Assembly: GCA_963556145.1 (NCBI GenBank)
Contig: OY744465.1
Location: 4,216,001-4,280,000, forward strand
DNA length: 64,000 nucleotides
Direction: 5' to 3'
From: Hygrocybe punicea
Taxonomy: Eukaryota; Basidiomycota; Agaricomycetes; Agaricales; Hygrophoraceae
Shown: positions 44,542-54,916 of the stretch, in pieces
How positions within the stretch are numbered: the first letter of the stretch is position 1
How the letters are laid out: each line of letters opens with the position of its first letter
Position numbers and translations under genes: made by a program
The notes under the pieces: model-generated
What the model was told of the DNA's origin: nothing
What the model saw: the letters and a program-made list of their open reading frames with translations, nothing else
The model's database searches: none

Positions 44542-46703
44542 ATGGTGAGCACCCGTTCCTCCATTCTTTCCTAATTCAAGTTGCCCACATCCTTCCTTTG
44601 TCACATAGGGCCAAACTCTGTCATCCCCTGGTCAGTAGCGATCGATACAAATGTCATTTTTACTCCAAGACTAACATTTAACTATCAAGCAACCCACAAG
44701 TCCTCCGACTCGGGTGGGAATGAGCGTTTCCTGTATGCCGTCACTGAGATGCAGGGCTGGAGGATCAGTAAGTTGTTCTCCGTCTCCCCTGCATGCCGCA
44801 CCTGCGGGGATCTTCATTGCTTAGTGATCATCCGTTTTTGCTGACGAACAAAAAAAAAAACACACTACCTTCCAGCCATGGAGGACGCACATGCGATCAT
44901 TCTGAATCTAGACGAACAAGGGGACGAAAATACTACTTTCTTTGCTGTTTATGATGGCCATGGTGGTCAGTCCGTTAACTTGCATCGCTTCAGTGCTCTA
45001 TTTTGACTCGTCTGTTTTGATCAAAGGCGGCTCGGTCGCTAAATTTGCTGCTCAGAACGTTCACAAAAGGCTCGTTAATGAAGAGACATATCACGATAAG
45101 CGGTATGAAGCAGCAATGAAGAGAGCGTTCCTTGGTACCGACGAAGACATCCTTGCAGGTGAGTCTCGCTTCTGTCCTCGGCATTTCATCTGCCCACAGA
45201 AGCACTCACACAACCGCGCTCCAGACCCTGGACATACGCGAGATCCTTCAGGTTGCACTGCCGTTGCCGCGTTGGTCACTCACGATGAGCGAATATTCGT
45301 CGTACGCTTTGCGTCATTTATTATATTATGCCCCTTTTCCAAATCGCAGTCATCTTAGGCAAATGCAGGCGATTCCAGGTCTGTGCTCAGTGTTAAGGGT
45401 GAAGTGAAGCCTCTCAGTTTTGATCACAAACCCTCAAACGAAGGTCAGCAGATTTAACCTCTGGCGGTAAGTTTTCTCAACTCTCTTGTCCATAGGCGAG
45501 AGAGCTCGAATCGCTGAGGCTGGAGGCTTCATCGAATTTAATCGGGTTAACGGTCAGAGTCTTTGTGGTTTGGTTCGATAAACATCCCATCACTCATCCT
45601 ACACGAGCAGGGAATCTTGCTCTATCGAGAGCTCTTGGCGATTTCGAATTCAAAAAGAACCATTCCATGATTCCTGAAAAACAGGTCATTACTGCTGATC
45701 CGGATATCACCATCCACCACATCACCCAAGAAGATGAGTTTTTCATCATTGCCTGTGATGGTGAGTAAGGCGCCTCAGATATACACCCATGGTTCCCACT
45801 AACTACTGTACAGGTATTTGGGACTGCCTGTCTTCACAACAAGTCGTCGACTTTGTGCGACTACACGTCTCTCAGGGCAAGGAGCTAGCCGAGATCGGTG
45901 AACTCATGTGTGACCACTGTCTTGCCCCGGACACGTCTTCAGGCGCTGGGATTGGTTGTGACAATATGACTGTATTGATCGTCGCACTTCTGCACGGCCG
46001 CACCAAAGAAGAGTGGTATAGTTGGGTGGCCGATCGCGTGAAACAAGGCTACGGATATGAAACACCTACTGTAGTGCCGCAAATCTATGCGCAGAGCAGG
46101 TTATTGTCTTTCAAATTGCGGCGAGAAGCGCAGGAAGCACGGGAGCGAACTAGGCAAGAACGGAATGACGACGTCGGTGGTTTCTTAGGGCCATCATCCG
46201 TGTCCAGCGGCACACTGGTGCTGGGAAGCACAGGCGGGATCTCCTATCATCCAGGTTCCAGGATCATGACCGACAGCGGGACCTTAATGTTCGGAAACGA
46301 AGAAAGTGACGAGGATGACAGCGGCGACGAGGAACTTGACATTAATAGTGGAAGGTCATACTTTGCGGATACGTTAGGGCCGGGTATTTCACATGGAGTG
46401 AACAGCCTCAGGTCATGTTTGGATGACCTTGAACAGGATGACCAGCGGGAAGGCGGCGACTCTGGCGATCATGACGACAATGCAGAAATGGATCTGGATG
46501 AATCGGAGTCCTGGCACTCAACCACATGGTCGCCTAGATACCCCATCAACGGAAAGGTACCCGCACCCCCAAAGTTGCTTCCTAATGGACAGGTCGCAAT
46601 GGAACAGCTGAAACCTCGGTTGGAAATTGAAGGAGATGAACCAAGTCCCGCAGTCAAAGCAGAGGGCTTCTTGGACTATAGTGAGAATCCATTCAAAGTA
46701 TAA
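44542..46703 (+). CDS. PP2C-type Ser/Thr phosphatase (PTC2/3-like)
   Basis: Exon 1 is the ATG alone (44542-44544) followed by GTGAGC. Splicing to GGCCAAACTCTG gives MGQTLSSP, the usual start of fungal PTC2-like phosphatases and a good N-myristoylation signal (M-G-x3-S). Then come [20 protein letters not shown], the metal-binding [88 protein letters not shown] and [15 protein letters not shown]. These acidic and glycine positions form the Mn/Mg-dependent active site. Family members counteract stress MAP kinases and checkpoint kinases. The C-terminal ~200 residues form a fungal-variable acidic extension ([15 protein letters not shown]). About seven introns; the second exon is only about 22 nt. 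Confidence 0.9.
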
Positions 46704-46942
46704 TGTAGGGACGTTGTATTCAATCTCTTTTTCTCTGGTTTCCTTACTTCGGTCGCTCAACTTCTCTTGCTTGCCATTGTAACGCTGTCATTGTCACTTT
46801 TGTAGCACAGTACAGTATATCCTGTTTGCATAGACCACTTCAGTATCGTACATGCGTCTCGTGGTCGGCCGCTCTTGTTATACCTCCTGCGATATGAATC
46901 AGCGTTAAGATTCTTATTCGCTGGAAAAACGCACTTGGTGGA

Positions 46943-48954
46943 CTAAATGACATCGTGGATCAATATCAATTGCCTCTCAGTCAAGCAACACACAACCCAT
47001 TTCCCCTGTGAAATGTGCACTGCTCCGACTCCAAGGAGAGAACCGGCTTCAGCGTCACCCACTTTCAGGACCATCTGCTTAGCCCACTTTTCGTTGGGAC
47101 GGGCTCCACGATATATGTAGACGTTCCCGCCTCGATTGTGAGACCCGTTCTCGAATGCTAAGACGGCTCTGGATGAGACATGATACGTAAAGCGTGTATC
47201 TCGCTTCGAAGCAAGCACGAAGGCGAGGGCAGGATACGTGGTACTATGGTTCCAGACAGGGGGGCTTTCCGTGTTGCTTGCGGGATTGAGTTGAAATACA
47301 GTCCCGTCGAGGTTATTTTTAACAACTAGCGATATGTGTGAGGGGACGCTGCCAGGTAAGGTGGTCGAGAGTAGTGTAAACGGTACTTGAGACTTTTTTG
47401 ACAACGGAGGGGTAGACCCCACGTCGTCAGCTGTCGTAAGGTAGACGGTTCTCCCAACAGATGCATCCACTTCGTCATCCATCTCTCCTTCCGCAAGGCT
47501 AGGAACGCCCTTTCCTAAGCCAAGACCGCTAGCATCTTCACCTTCACGAAAAGAACTGGTGTACTTCTCCAGCGTCTCTCGAATAAGTCCCAGTTCCGAT
47601 GGATCGAGCGTTTCGGGAACTTCGACGTCGTCGGGGTGGGTTTCTGCGGTGGACAACGTTCCAGACGAGGCAAAGACTTGCATCCACCTCGTTCCCTCGT
47701 GGTGTTTATCCAGGTGGAGCGTGAGTAAACCGAAGGAATGCTCTGCCTCGCGATCCCAGGTCCAGAAACTAGACGACGGAGAGATGCTGCCCCATAGTTG
47801 TTTAAGGGAATAATGCGGCAGTGGAATGACCAACGGGTCACCGCCTTGGACGTGAAGCGTGATTGTTCGCGCGGAGAACGTGACTTTGATGCTGGACTTT
47901 TGGGTCGTGGATGGTAGGGGGAAGGCGACAGTGACCGAGTCAGAGGTCTGCGTCCACGAGTAGGGTGGTGGCTTTATGGGGCCGAGTCCTCTAGTATCCA
48001 ATACTTCGTCCTTGCGTGGAATGGGTGCCAGCTCGTCTGGAGATGGCTCATAAGGCAGAGGCGGCGGGGCATCTATCTCATGATAAACCGAACTGCCAAT
48101 AAGCAAAAATGTCTTCCGGGACTCGTCAAATGCAGTGTACACTGGGACATCGTCCCCCCGACGCCGCCAAAGGACCGACAGATTCTGAATGTCCTGAAGG
48201 AGGGATGCAATCAATGGCAACCTGAACTGCACAGCCCAGACATCATATTCGGCGGGAGGGCGCTTGGTCCGACCCTTCCGGGATGTGATATCGGTAGACT
48301 TGTGCCCGTAGTATCTTGACGACAGGATGACGATTGCATGCTCCGGTGAGGCGGCTGTAGCGTTGTGAATGCGGAAGGCATGGGGAAGCCCGGGTGACTG
48401 AGAATTTGGCAACTTGTATTGACCGATGAGTTGCGCCTGTTGACCTTGTGATGGGATATCGAGAATGTACAGGCAGCCGTGTCCATCAGCTACAAACACT
48501 GTATTCGAGTTGAGAAATGCGGCCGAAGGGTATTCGGGATGACCATTCTCGACAGTGGACGAAAGTATTGGCTTTGGCAGCTCATAAACAACTTTGCACT
48601 CGAGACTGAACCTGTCCTACTTTGATTCCAGTTTGTTATTATGTTTCATATATTTAACATCGTAGGCGGCAACGAAACCGATCCGCTCACAGGGTCGACG
48701 TGGATAGCCACGACATTGTACTCTGCATCAATGTAGAGCGCACGCGTTCCTTCAGTTGAGATGGCGAGATGGTTGTGAGTGATTCGGCTCTGCACGTCTT
48801 GGAATGACAGTGTCGCCTTGGTCGAAGCAGTGGCTTGCGTAGCTATGTATTGGAGACGATGGCGTATGACTATGTTTTCCTGAGGAACGGGATCCAATTT
48901 GTAACCCTCAAATTTCGGGTTCAGCAGTGAGCGGTTGGGTGCAAAAGTTTCCAT
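46943..48954 (-). CDS. NudC-domain protein (NUDCD1-like)
   Basis: Exon 1 starts METFAPNRSLLNPKFEGYKL (ATG 48954) and runs to about 48655. It resumes with ECKVVYELPKPILSSTVENG and HPEYPSAAFLNSNTVFVADG, a beta-propeller-like segment. A CS/p23 domain follows: YSWTQTSDSVTVAFPLPSTT, IKVTFSARTITLHVQG and YSLKQLWGSISPSSSFWTWD. A second beta-rich region runs to the stop at 46943. Propeller, CS and propeller is the NUDCD1 layout; these proteins act as Hsp90 co-chaperones, and mammalian NUDCD1 binds COPI components. Only one intron is clear. Paired tail-to-tail with the PP2C gene, with 239 bp between stops. Confidence 0.8.
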
Positions 48955-49920
48955 GGTCGCAGAGCTGCGGCTGCGGGTGTGGCCAAAATAAATTACATAA
49001 ATTACAGGAGTGGGAAAGTTGATATGGAAATGGAACAATCACCAGAAAACAAAAACAAAAACGGAAACCGTCGTTCCCATCACGAAACAATGCGGGTGAG
49101 CTGGCTGTGAAGACCATTCATTATACTGTCTGATTGTCATGCAACCGCCAGGGTATAAGACGGCTATCGTTTCGTCCTAGAACATTGCAACAACATTGCC
49201 ATCATTACTGCATCTATCTCAGGCTCGTCACTTTTTATCGTCTGCGACGAACATATCCACTTCTTCCAGGCTACAATCTTATTCACACCGCACGCGCGCA
49301 CACGCACATACACGCACACCCATGTTAACCCCACCCAACCGTTCTATTGTTTTCTCGTATGTCCAAAATCTCAATGGAATTTTTTCTTGAATTCAACGTC
49401 TTTTTGCAGTCCCAAAGTAACACATCTATCATTTGGAAAATATCTAGAGCGCCAGATAATCCATGCTTGGAAGCACGTCTCCCGCTCCACACGAAAGTCG
49501 CATCGGGCTTCATTCCTTCCCCGCGGTTTCGTCCTTGTCAACGCCTCACGCCGAAAAAGCGTTCTTTTTGCGTAACTTTATGTCATGCAGATGCACCCCT
49601 CTAACCGACAAGCCCGTATGGTTATTTTCCCGAACCCACGCGTTTATTGACATGCATTTTTACGTTGCTCCTCCTTTACGCTAGTCCGTATCACAAACAT
49701 TCTACGACCCACGCAAACCATATCGTATTCACTTGGACACCCGTACCAATAATATTATCTTATAATATAATTCAAATAACAATGTGCTTTCTTCACTTTA
49801 CGAAGAATCTGTGAAGGCATATATGGTTGTTTCCAACGCGCTATAATGGTGGTGGTTATAAAACCAATCCACGATACATGTAGGTGAGAAAAATACATGT
49901 AGGTGAGAAAAAATACAATA
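48955..49920. other. intergenic about 1 kb, no gene seen
   Basis: Lies between the NUDCD1-like start and the 3' end of the SCM3 candidate. It includes a CA-rich tract (CACACGCACATACACGCACACC, split over 49299-49320) and AT-rich DNA at 49750-49790. A direct repeat (AATACATGTAGGTGAGAAAAA) occurs at about 49871-49913 and may belong to the transcript end of the downstream gene. Overlapping short frames on the plus strand are not coding-like. Confidence 0.45.
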
Positions 49921-52349
49921 TCAAGAACTCCCGTAGCTCCCAAATGCATCGCCTCTACTCGTCGAGCGACCCCGGCCAGTATTAGCCGGAGGACGCGAAG
50001 ACTCAGCACGCGAAGGCGGTCCAGGTGTCTGGCCCCTCACAAACCGCCGGCCTCGTGCTGGCTCAGTCGGCTCTTTGTTTTTATTTCTGTACGTCAACCA
50101 CGCATCAAGATCGTCGTCGTCGTCATCGTCGTCATCTGGAATGCAAATTCTCCTGCCCGGGTCCTCAACTTCCTCCCTCGCTTTCGCCTTCGCCTTACCT
50201 TTGTCCTGGTGTTTACCCTTTCTAGCACTGCGCAGAGAACTGTGCTCGGGCTGAGGAGATGACACGATTCGTCTGGTGTTGCGTTTCCTACCCCGACCTC
50301 GTTTGGACGGCGTAGCTGGGCTGGGTGTGTCCGAGGTAATAATTGTGCACTTTGACGGTGGCGACGACGACGGAATAGCAAGCACCCCGTGATCGTCGAC
50401 CTGATCAAGTTCCCCATCTACGGTCAACGGCCTCTCAACGCGATCGCTACCGTCATCATCCAACCGAAACGACACTCTCCTGCCCCTTGATTTGCTACGT
50501 CGCACAAGGGACTTTGGCCGCTCCTGAGTAGGAGAGGATTCAGCGTCAACCTCAGGCCGGGGAGGGGAAGAGGACGTGGGATCGGGGGACGACGGCGGTA
50601 GAGTGCCGCTGCTTGGCGACGGATCGTCCGGGTGGGGGTACGGATGTAGGTGTGAGTGTGAGGGTGTTGCGTAGACGGGCGAACTTGACCGCGACGATGA
50701 CGATGGGTATGGGGGTTGGTGCTGAGTGCGGGGGTGGTAGTGGTGCGTCGGGGTGTACGGCGGCCAGTGCGCGTTTTGGTACGGGAGATATGGGGGTGGA
50801 TGGTACCCTGCGTCGTGTTGGTGCTGCGGTGGAGGCCACGGCTGGGTGGCCGCATGTGGTGGAATGCCTGTCATGAGGCAGGATAGCTGGTGCATGGCTT
50901 GCGAGATGACGTATTGCGCACGAGGGTCTTGAATGGGATAAAAAGGAGGCTGGGGAGGGCTGTACTTGGAGGAATGGCGGCGGATGTGGGGTGGGGTATA
51001 CGGGTGCGAAAAGGGAGAATAATCTGGAATTGGCGGGTCGGAGGAAGGGACGGAGGAAGGGATGGAGGGCAATTTAGATTGCGACCGTGGCTGATCTTTG
51101 TGCCGTAATTTTGGGCTGATTTCTACCATGTCATCAAGTGGTCAATGCGGATGGCAGTCGCAGTTGATGGCCCCTACATACCATGTGGTATTTCAGAAGG
51201 TGCGGGCACTTCAAGGTCGCGTGTTTCAACAGTAATCAAAGGCGACGTTACCCCTGTGTCATCTTCCGGAAGGATGGCAGGACTTGAAGGTTCGGGTACG
51301 TTTGGACTCCTCTCCGTCTCGGAAAGCTCGGACGACGAACAGACACGCTTGCGTTTGCGGGCCCTGCCGGGAAACGTGCGTAGGGGCTTGGACTTGCGCC
51401 GATCCTTCCAAAATGGGGATGGCTGCGGGCTCAGCTGAGGTTTGGATTGCGGGTTGTGCGCCACGGGATATACTGCGGTGCCTTCGTCGGGATCCCATCT
51501 ACCGAGTTCGTCGTCGGATTCCACAACTGTGGGTTCAGGAGGGTGGTCAGCGATAACCTCCTGATCATGGGGGTGTTCTGATGTATGAGAAGCACCGTCG
51601 TCGTCCTGGACATCATTTAATGGTACCTGTGTATCCTCGTATGTTGCAAGTTCTGCTACCTCTTCCGGAACCACGTCGTCGTCGGAAGCTGCTAATACGT
51701 CGTGGTCATGATCAAAGTCGTGATCTGGGTCGCTATCCTCGGTTGAAATATCATCTTCATTCCCGCCGAGCTCTTTGCGCTGGTTCTCGGCCTCAAGAAA
51801 TTGTCTGAGATCCTCCGCATCTGCAGGATCCATTACCTGCAGGGGAGGTATGTTTTGGGATAACTTTTCAAATTCGTCTGGAATGCCCTCCTCTAGGGCG
51901 AGAGCGTCCAACTCGTCAAGTTCATCCTCGGGTGCACCATCACTGCTCACATCATTAGCGGAGGGATCACCGTCCTGTGAGAAGCATCCGAAGTTGAATT
52001 TTTGAGGAGAGGCACGGATGACGCCGCGATCTTTGAGGAAAGAACCGGTGCGGAGGTCGACGATGTCGTCCTCGTCGAGTCTGCGTGAGTATCGGTCGGC
52101 CAAGTGAGACCAGACGTCGAGGACGCGGAGAGAAGCGTCCCGCCTAGCGGAGTGGAGATCAAAGTCGGGTTCTTGTTGGGGTTGTTTGGAGAGGGGTGAG
52201 GGCGCGGACGGCCGTGAGGCGATACGTTGGCGTTTCGCGTTTGGACCGCGGTCAGGGATGGGGTGCAGGGATGACCTGGACGCTGGCGGCGACGCTGAAG
52301 GGGTGATGAGGGGGTTGGGAGGGGAAAGCTTGGGGATATGGGTTTCCAT
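49921..52349 (-). CDS. SCM3: candidate SCM3/HJURP-like centromere protein
   Basis: Two large exons (52349 to about 51181 and about 51122-49921) join across an intron of about 55 nt (GTATGT...GGTAG). Residues about 70-113 read RRDASLRVLDVWSHLADRYS then RRLDEDDIVDLRTGSFLKDR GVI. This resembles the Scm3 (PF10384) core, whose consensus is a W-x3-L/I helix followed by '[DE]D-[IV]-IDL-x-TG-x-[IFL]-x-D-x-G'. Scm3/HJURP chaperones deposit CENP-A at centromeres. The rest is disordered: an acidic middle, a Pro/His/Tyr-rich region, a basic KRGRGRKRNTRR patch, a run of ten Asp residues, and a Gly/Arg/Ser tail (RGRRFVRG, GRGRSTSRGD). Identification rests on about 40 residues. It could be another nuclear protein. 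Confidence 0.5.
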
Positions 52350-52551
52350 TTAGACGACTGAGGGCATTTTGAGTGTCTCAGCGCTGGGAAGATTTGATCT
52401 CCGCTCACGTGTCGATTTTGAACTCCGCGCTGACAACTGTTTTTGTTTGCAAATAAATAAATTGACACGATCACGTGATAATAATATATATGTTTGACAT
52501 CAGGCAACTGATTAATTAATTATGGTTGACTTCTCCCGTAAAAAAAAAACC

Positions 52552-52557
52552 TATAAA
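52552..52557 (+). promoter_or_regulatory. TATA box of the GH71 gene
   Basis: TATAAA, preceded by an A-run, lies 104 bp upstream of the GH71 ATG at 52661. It is the only such element in the 311-bp interval between the two divergent genes. Confidence 0.55.
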
Positions 52558-52660
52558 GCCATGGACTCTGTCCATTCTTTCCTCGTACGTTCCCTCCATC
52601 TGCTGTCCGGGCTGCGCCTGTTGTTAGCCCCCCCACATTCTTTACCGCCGCTCATTCACC

Positions 52661-54577
52661 ATGTTCTCAATCTCAATCTCGCTCTGTATTCTGACGATCG
52701 TTTCCCTTACTTATGCCTTACCTTTTACTAGGCAAGCGCGCTCAGGCTTAGGCCTAGATTCAATCCCCCTCCACCACAGGCGCATCGCAATGAGATCGTC
52801 AACCGACTCCCCCCCGACCGCTTCTCCTGTAAATAACACATCGACCAACGTTGTCGTCGATCTCTCTCACACAAAATCACTGGCAGCTGCTCCTGAACAG
52901 AAATATGTCATGGCACACCACATGGTCGGAAATACCTACCCATATACTGACGCAGACTGGGACCAAGACGTGAACCTCGCTCACGCTTCTGGCATCGACG
53001 GTTTCGCCCTCAACATCGGTAGGGACGACTGGATGCCGAACAAGGTTGCTGACGCGTATGTCCTTTATTTTCTTCGTCAAGTATTTGCATAACCCAAGCA
53101 ATCCTTTTTCAGTTACGCAGCCGCTGAGCGTTCTGGCACCGGCTTCAAAATGTTTCTCAACTTCGATATGTCGTACGTCTCCCACTCCACCCCTTCATAC
53201 GCTTTGTAACACTCTTTCCCAGTTCGTTCCCCTGCGCCTCCCCAAACGACGCCCAAATCCTTCGCACATACATCACCACCTACGCTAACCATCCAAACCA
53301 GTTCAAATACGACGGCCGCGTCTTTGTCGGCAGTTTCGCCGGTCAGGATTGTACATTCGGACAGGCCTCTGTTCCACAAGGCTGGTCTTCCCAGTTCACC
53401 CGCCACCCACAATTGTCTGGTCAAAACGCCGTGTTCTTTGTGCCCTCGTTCTTTATCGACCCACATACTTTTAACCAGTATCCTGATGTCGATGGTTTCT
53501 TCAATGTAATTGTTCTCCTTTATCTCTTAGGCCTCGCATGCACTCATCAATGTTAACCAGTGGAATTCCGCCTGGCCTATCCAAGTAACTACAGCTTTTG
53601 CAAACTCCATGTTCCAGTCCCTGGGCACCAGTGTCGGAAAGTTGGCTCGAGGCACACTCGCCCAATTCATCGGCTCCACAGCCCCCGATGACGAGTACAT
53701 CAGCGGCATGGCTAGCATGCCCCCAAGCGCCAACAAGAGGGTTTACATGGGCACAGTGTCTCCGTGGTTCTTCACCCACTACAGTCCCCAGACTTATAAC
53801 AAAAACGTGAGTGCAACCAGTATGACTTGCGAGGGATGCGTGACTTATTCGAAGCGGTAAGTACGTCTACCTTACAGACGATCATCTGTACGCCAGGCGC
53901 TGGGAGCACGTCATCGCGGAACGGGACAAGTTCGACCTCATCGAACTCTTGACCTGGAACGACTATGGCGAGTCCCATTACATCGGCCCTATCCATGGTG
54001 CCCAGCCCAACAGCCAGGCATGGGTGGACGGTTTCGATCATACTGGTTCGCTCCCTCTGCATTTTTTTCCTCCAATAGATGACAGTGGCTCACTTGATGA
54101 ATGTCGTGTTCGGCAGGTTGGCTCGCCTTGACCAAGTATTATGCCACTGCGTATAAAACCGGGTCATACCCTCCTATTACTCAGGATGCACTTGTCATGT
54201 GGGCCCGACCCCACCCTGCCAACGCCAATGCGCCCGACTCGATTGGTCAGCCGGCCAACTTTCAACTCGTAAGTGGACCCTCGTTTCTTCCTCCGCACGG
54301 CAAACAAATACACTTACCCCTCCGCCCCCAGACCCAGGATAAATTATGGGCACTCGTTATGGCTACAGCGCCAAGCTCCGTCACATTGAACGGGAATACC
54401 TACTCAGTGTCCGCTGGGGTGACCAAGCTTTCCGTCACTTTGGCTTCTGGAGACACAATGCATGGAACCTTATCGCGGGGTGGCCAGAATGTTGTGAAGC
54501 TTGCCCCGACAGGATTCGTGTTCAACTCGAACCCACCATCATATAATTTTAATGCATTTGTGGCGGCTTCCGGTTGA
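52661..54577 (+). CDS. GH71 alpha-1,3-glucanase (mutanase)
   Basis: The start at 52661 gives a signal peptide (MFSISISLCILTIVSLTYAL) and a pro-like segment. The catalytic domain then begins KYVMAHHMVGNTYPYTDADW and HASGIDGFALNIGRDDWMPN, with KMFLNFDMS-type and YDGRVFVGSFAGQDCTFGQA blocks. These are the conserved N-terminal blocks of GH71. Later parts include VDGFFN, WPIQ, SGMASMPPSANKRVYMGTVS, PWFFTHYSPQTYNKN, RWEHVIAERDKFDLIELLTW and NDYGESHYIGPIHGAQPNSQ. Glu/Asp in these last blocks are the likely catalytic acids. About seven introns. The C-terminus is a small beta-rich domain (VTLNGNTYSVSAGVTKLSVT). GH71 enzymes hydrolyse alpha-1,3-glucan during cell-wall remodelling; secretion is indicated. 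Confidence 0.9.
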
Positions 54578-54916
54578 GAGGTCCCCAGCGGTCCTCTCTC
54601 TCTCTCTTTCTCTGTTGTGTTCTGTTATGTCGATCATGTTGACAATGATTGTTTATGGTGTTTCTTTTTTTGCCGTTTCCGCTCGCAGGTACTTCCGAGT
54701 CGACTTTTGTGGAACAAACATTTTAGCCCTTTCGGATGGTTAAAATCTTTATCATTATGTATCATTTATGTTGATGATCCTTGTCAAGCCGCTAGACGGA
54801 ATCTTCTACTCCGTTCTTCTGCTGGCAGTTACGTTGCTATCCTTGTTTTTCCCATGTTTCAATTTAGAATTGTCAATGGCTCCGTTATCAAGTGAATTTC
54901 AAGCCGGCTGCCGGTT
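54578..54916. other. convergent 3' ends, no gene
   Basis: About 340 bp between the stops of the GH71 gene and the NLR gene. A (CTCT)-rich tract at 54593-54613 and T-rich DNA are consistent with two transcript ends. Confidence 0.5.
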
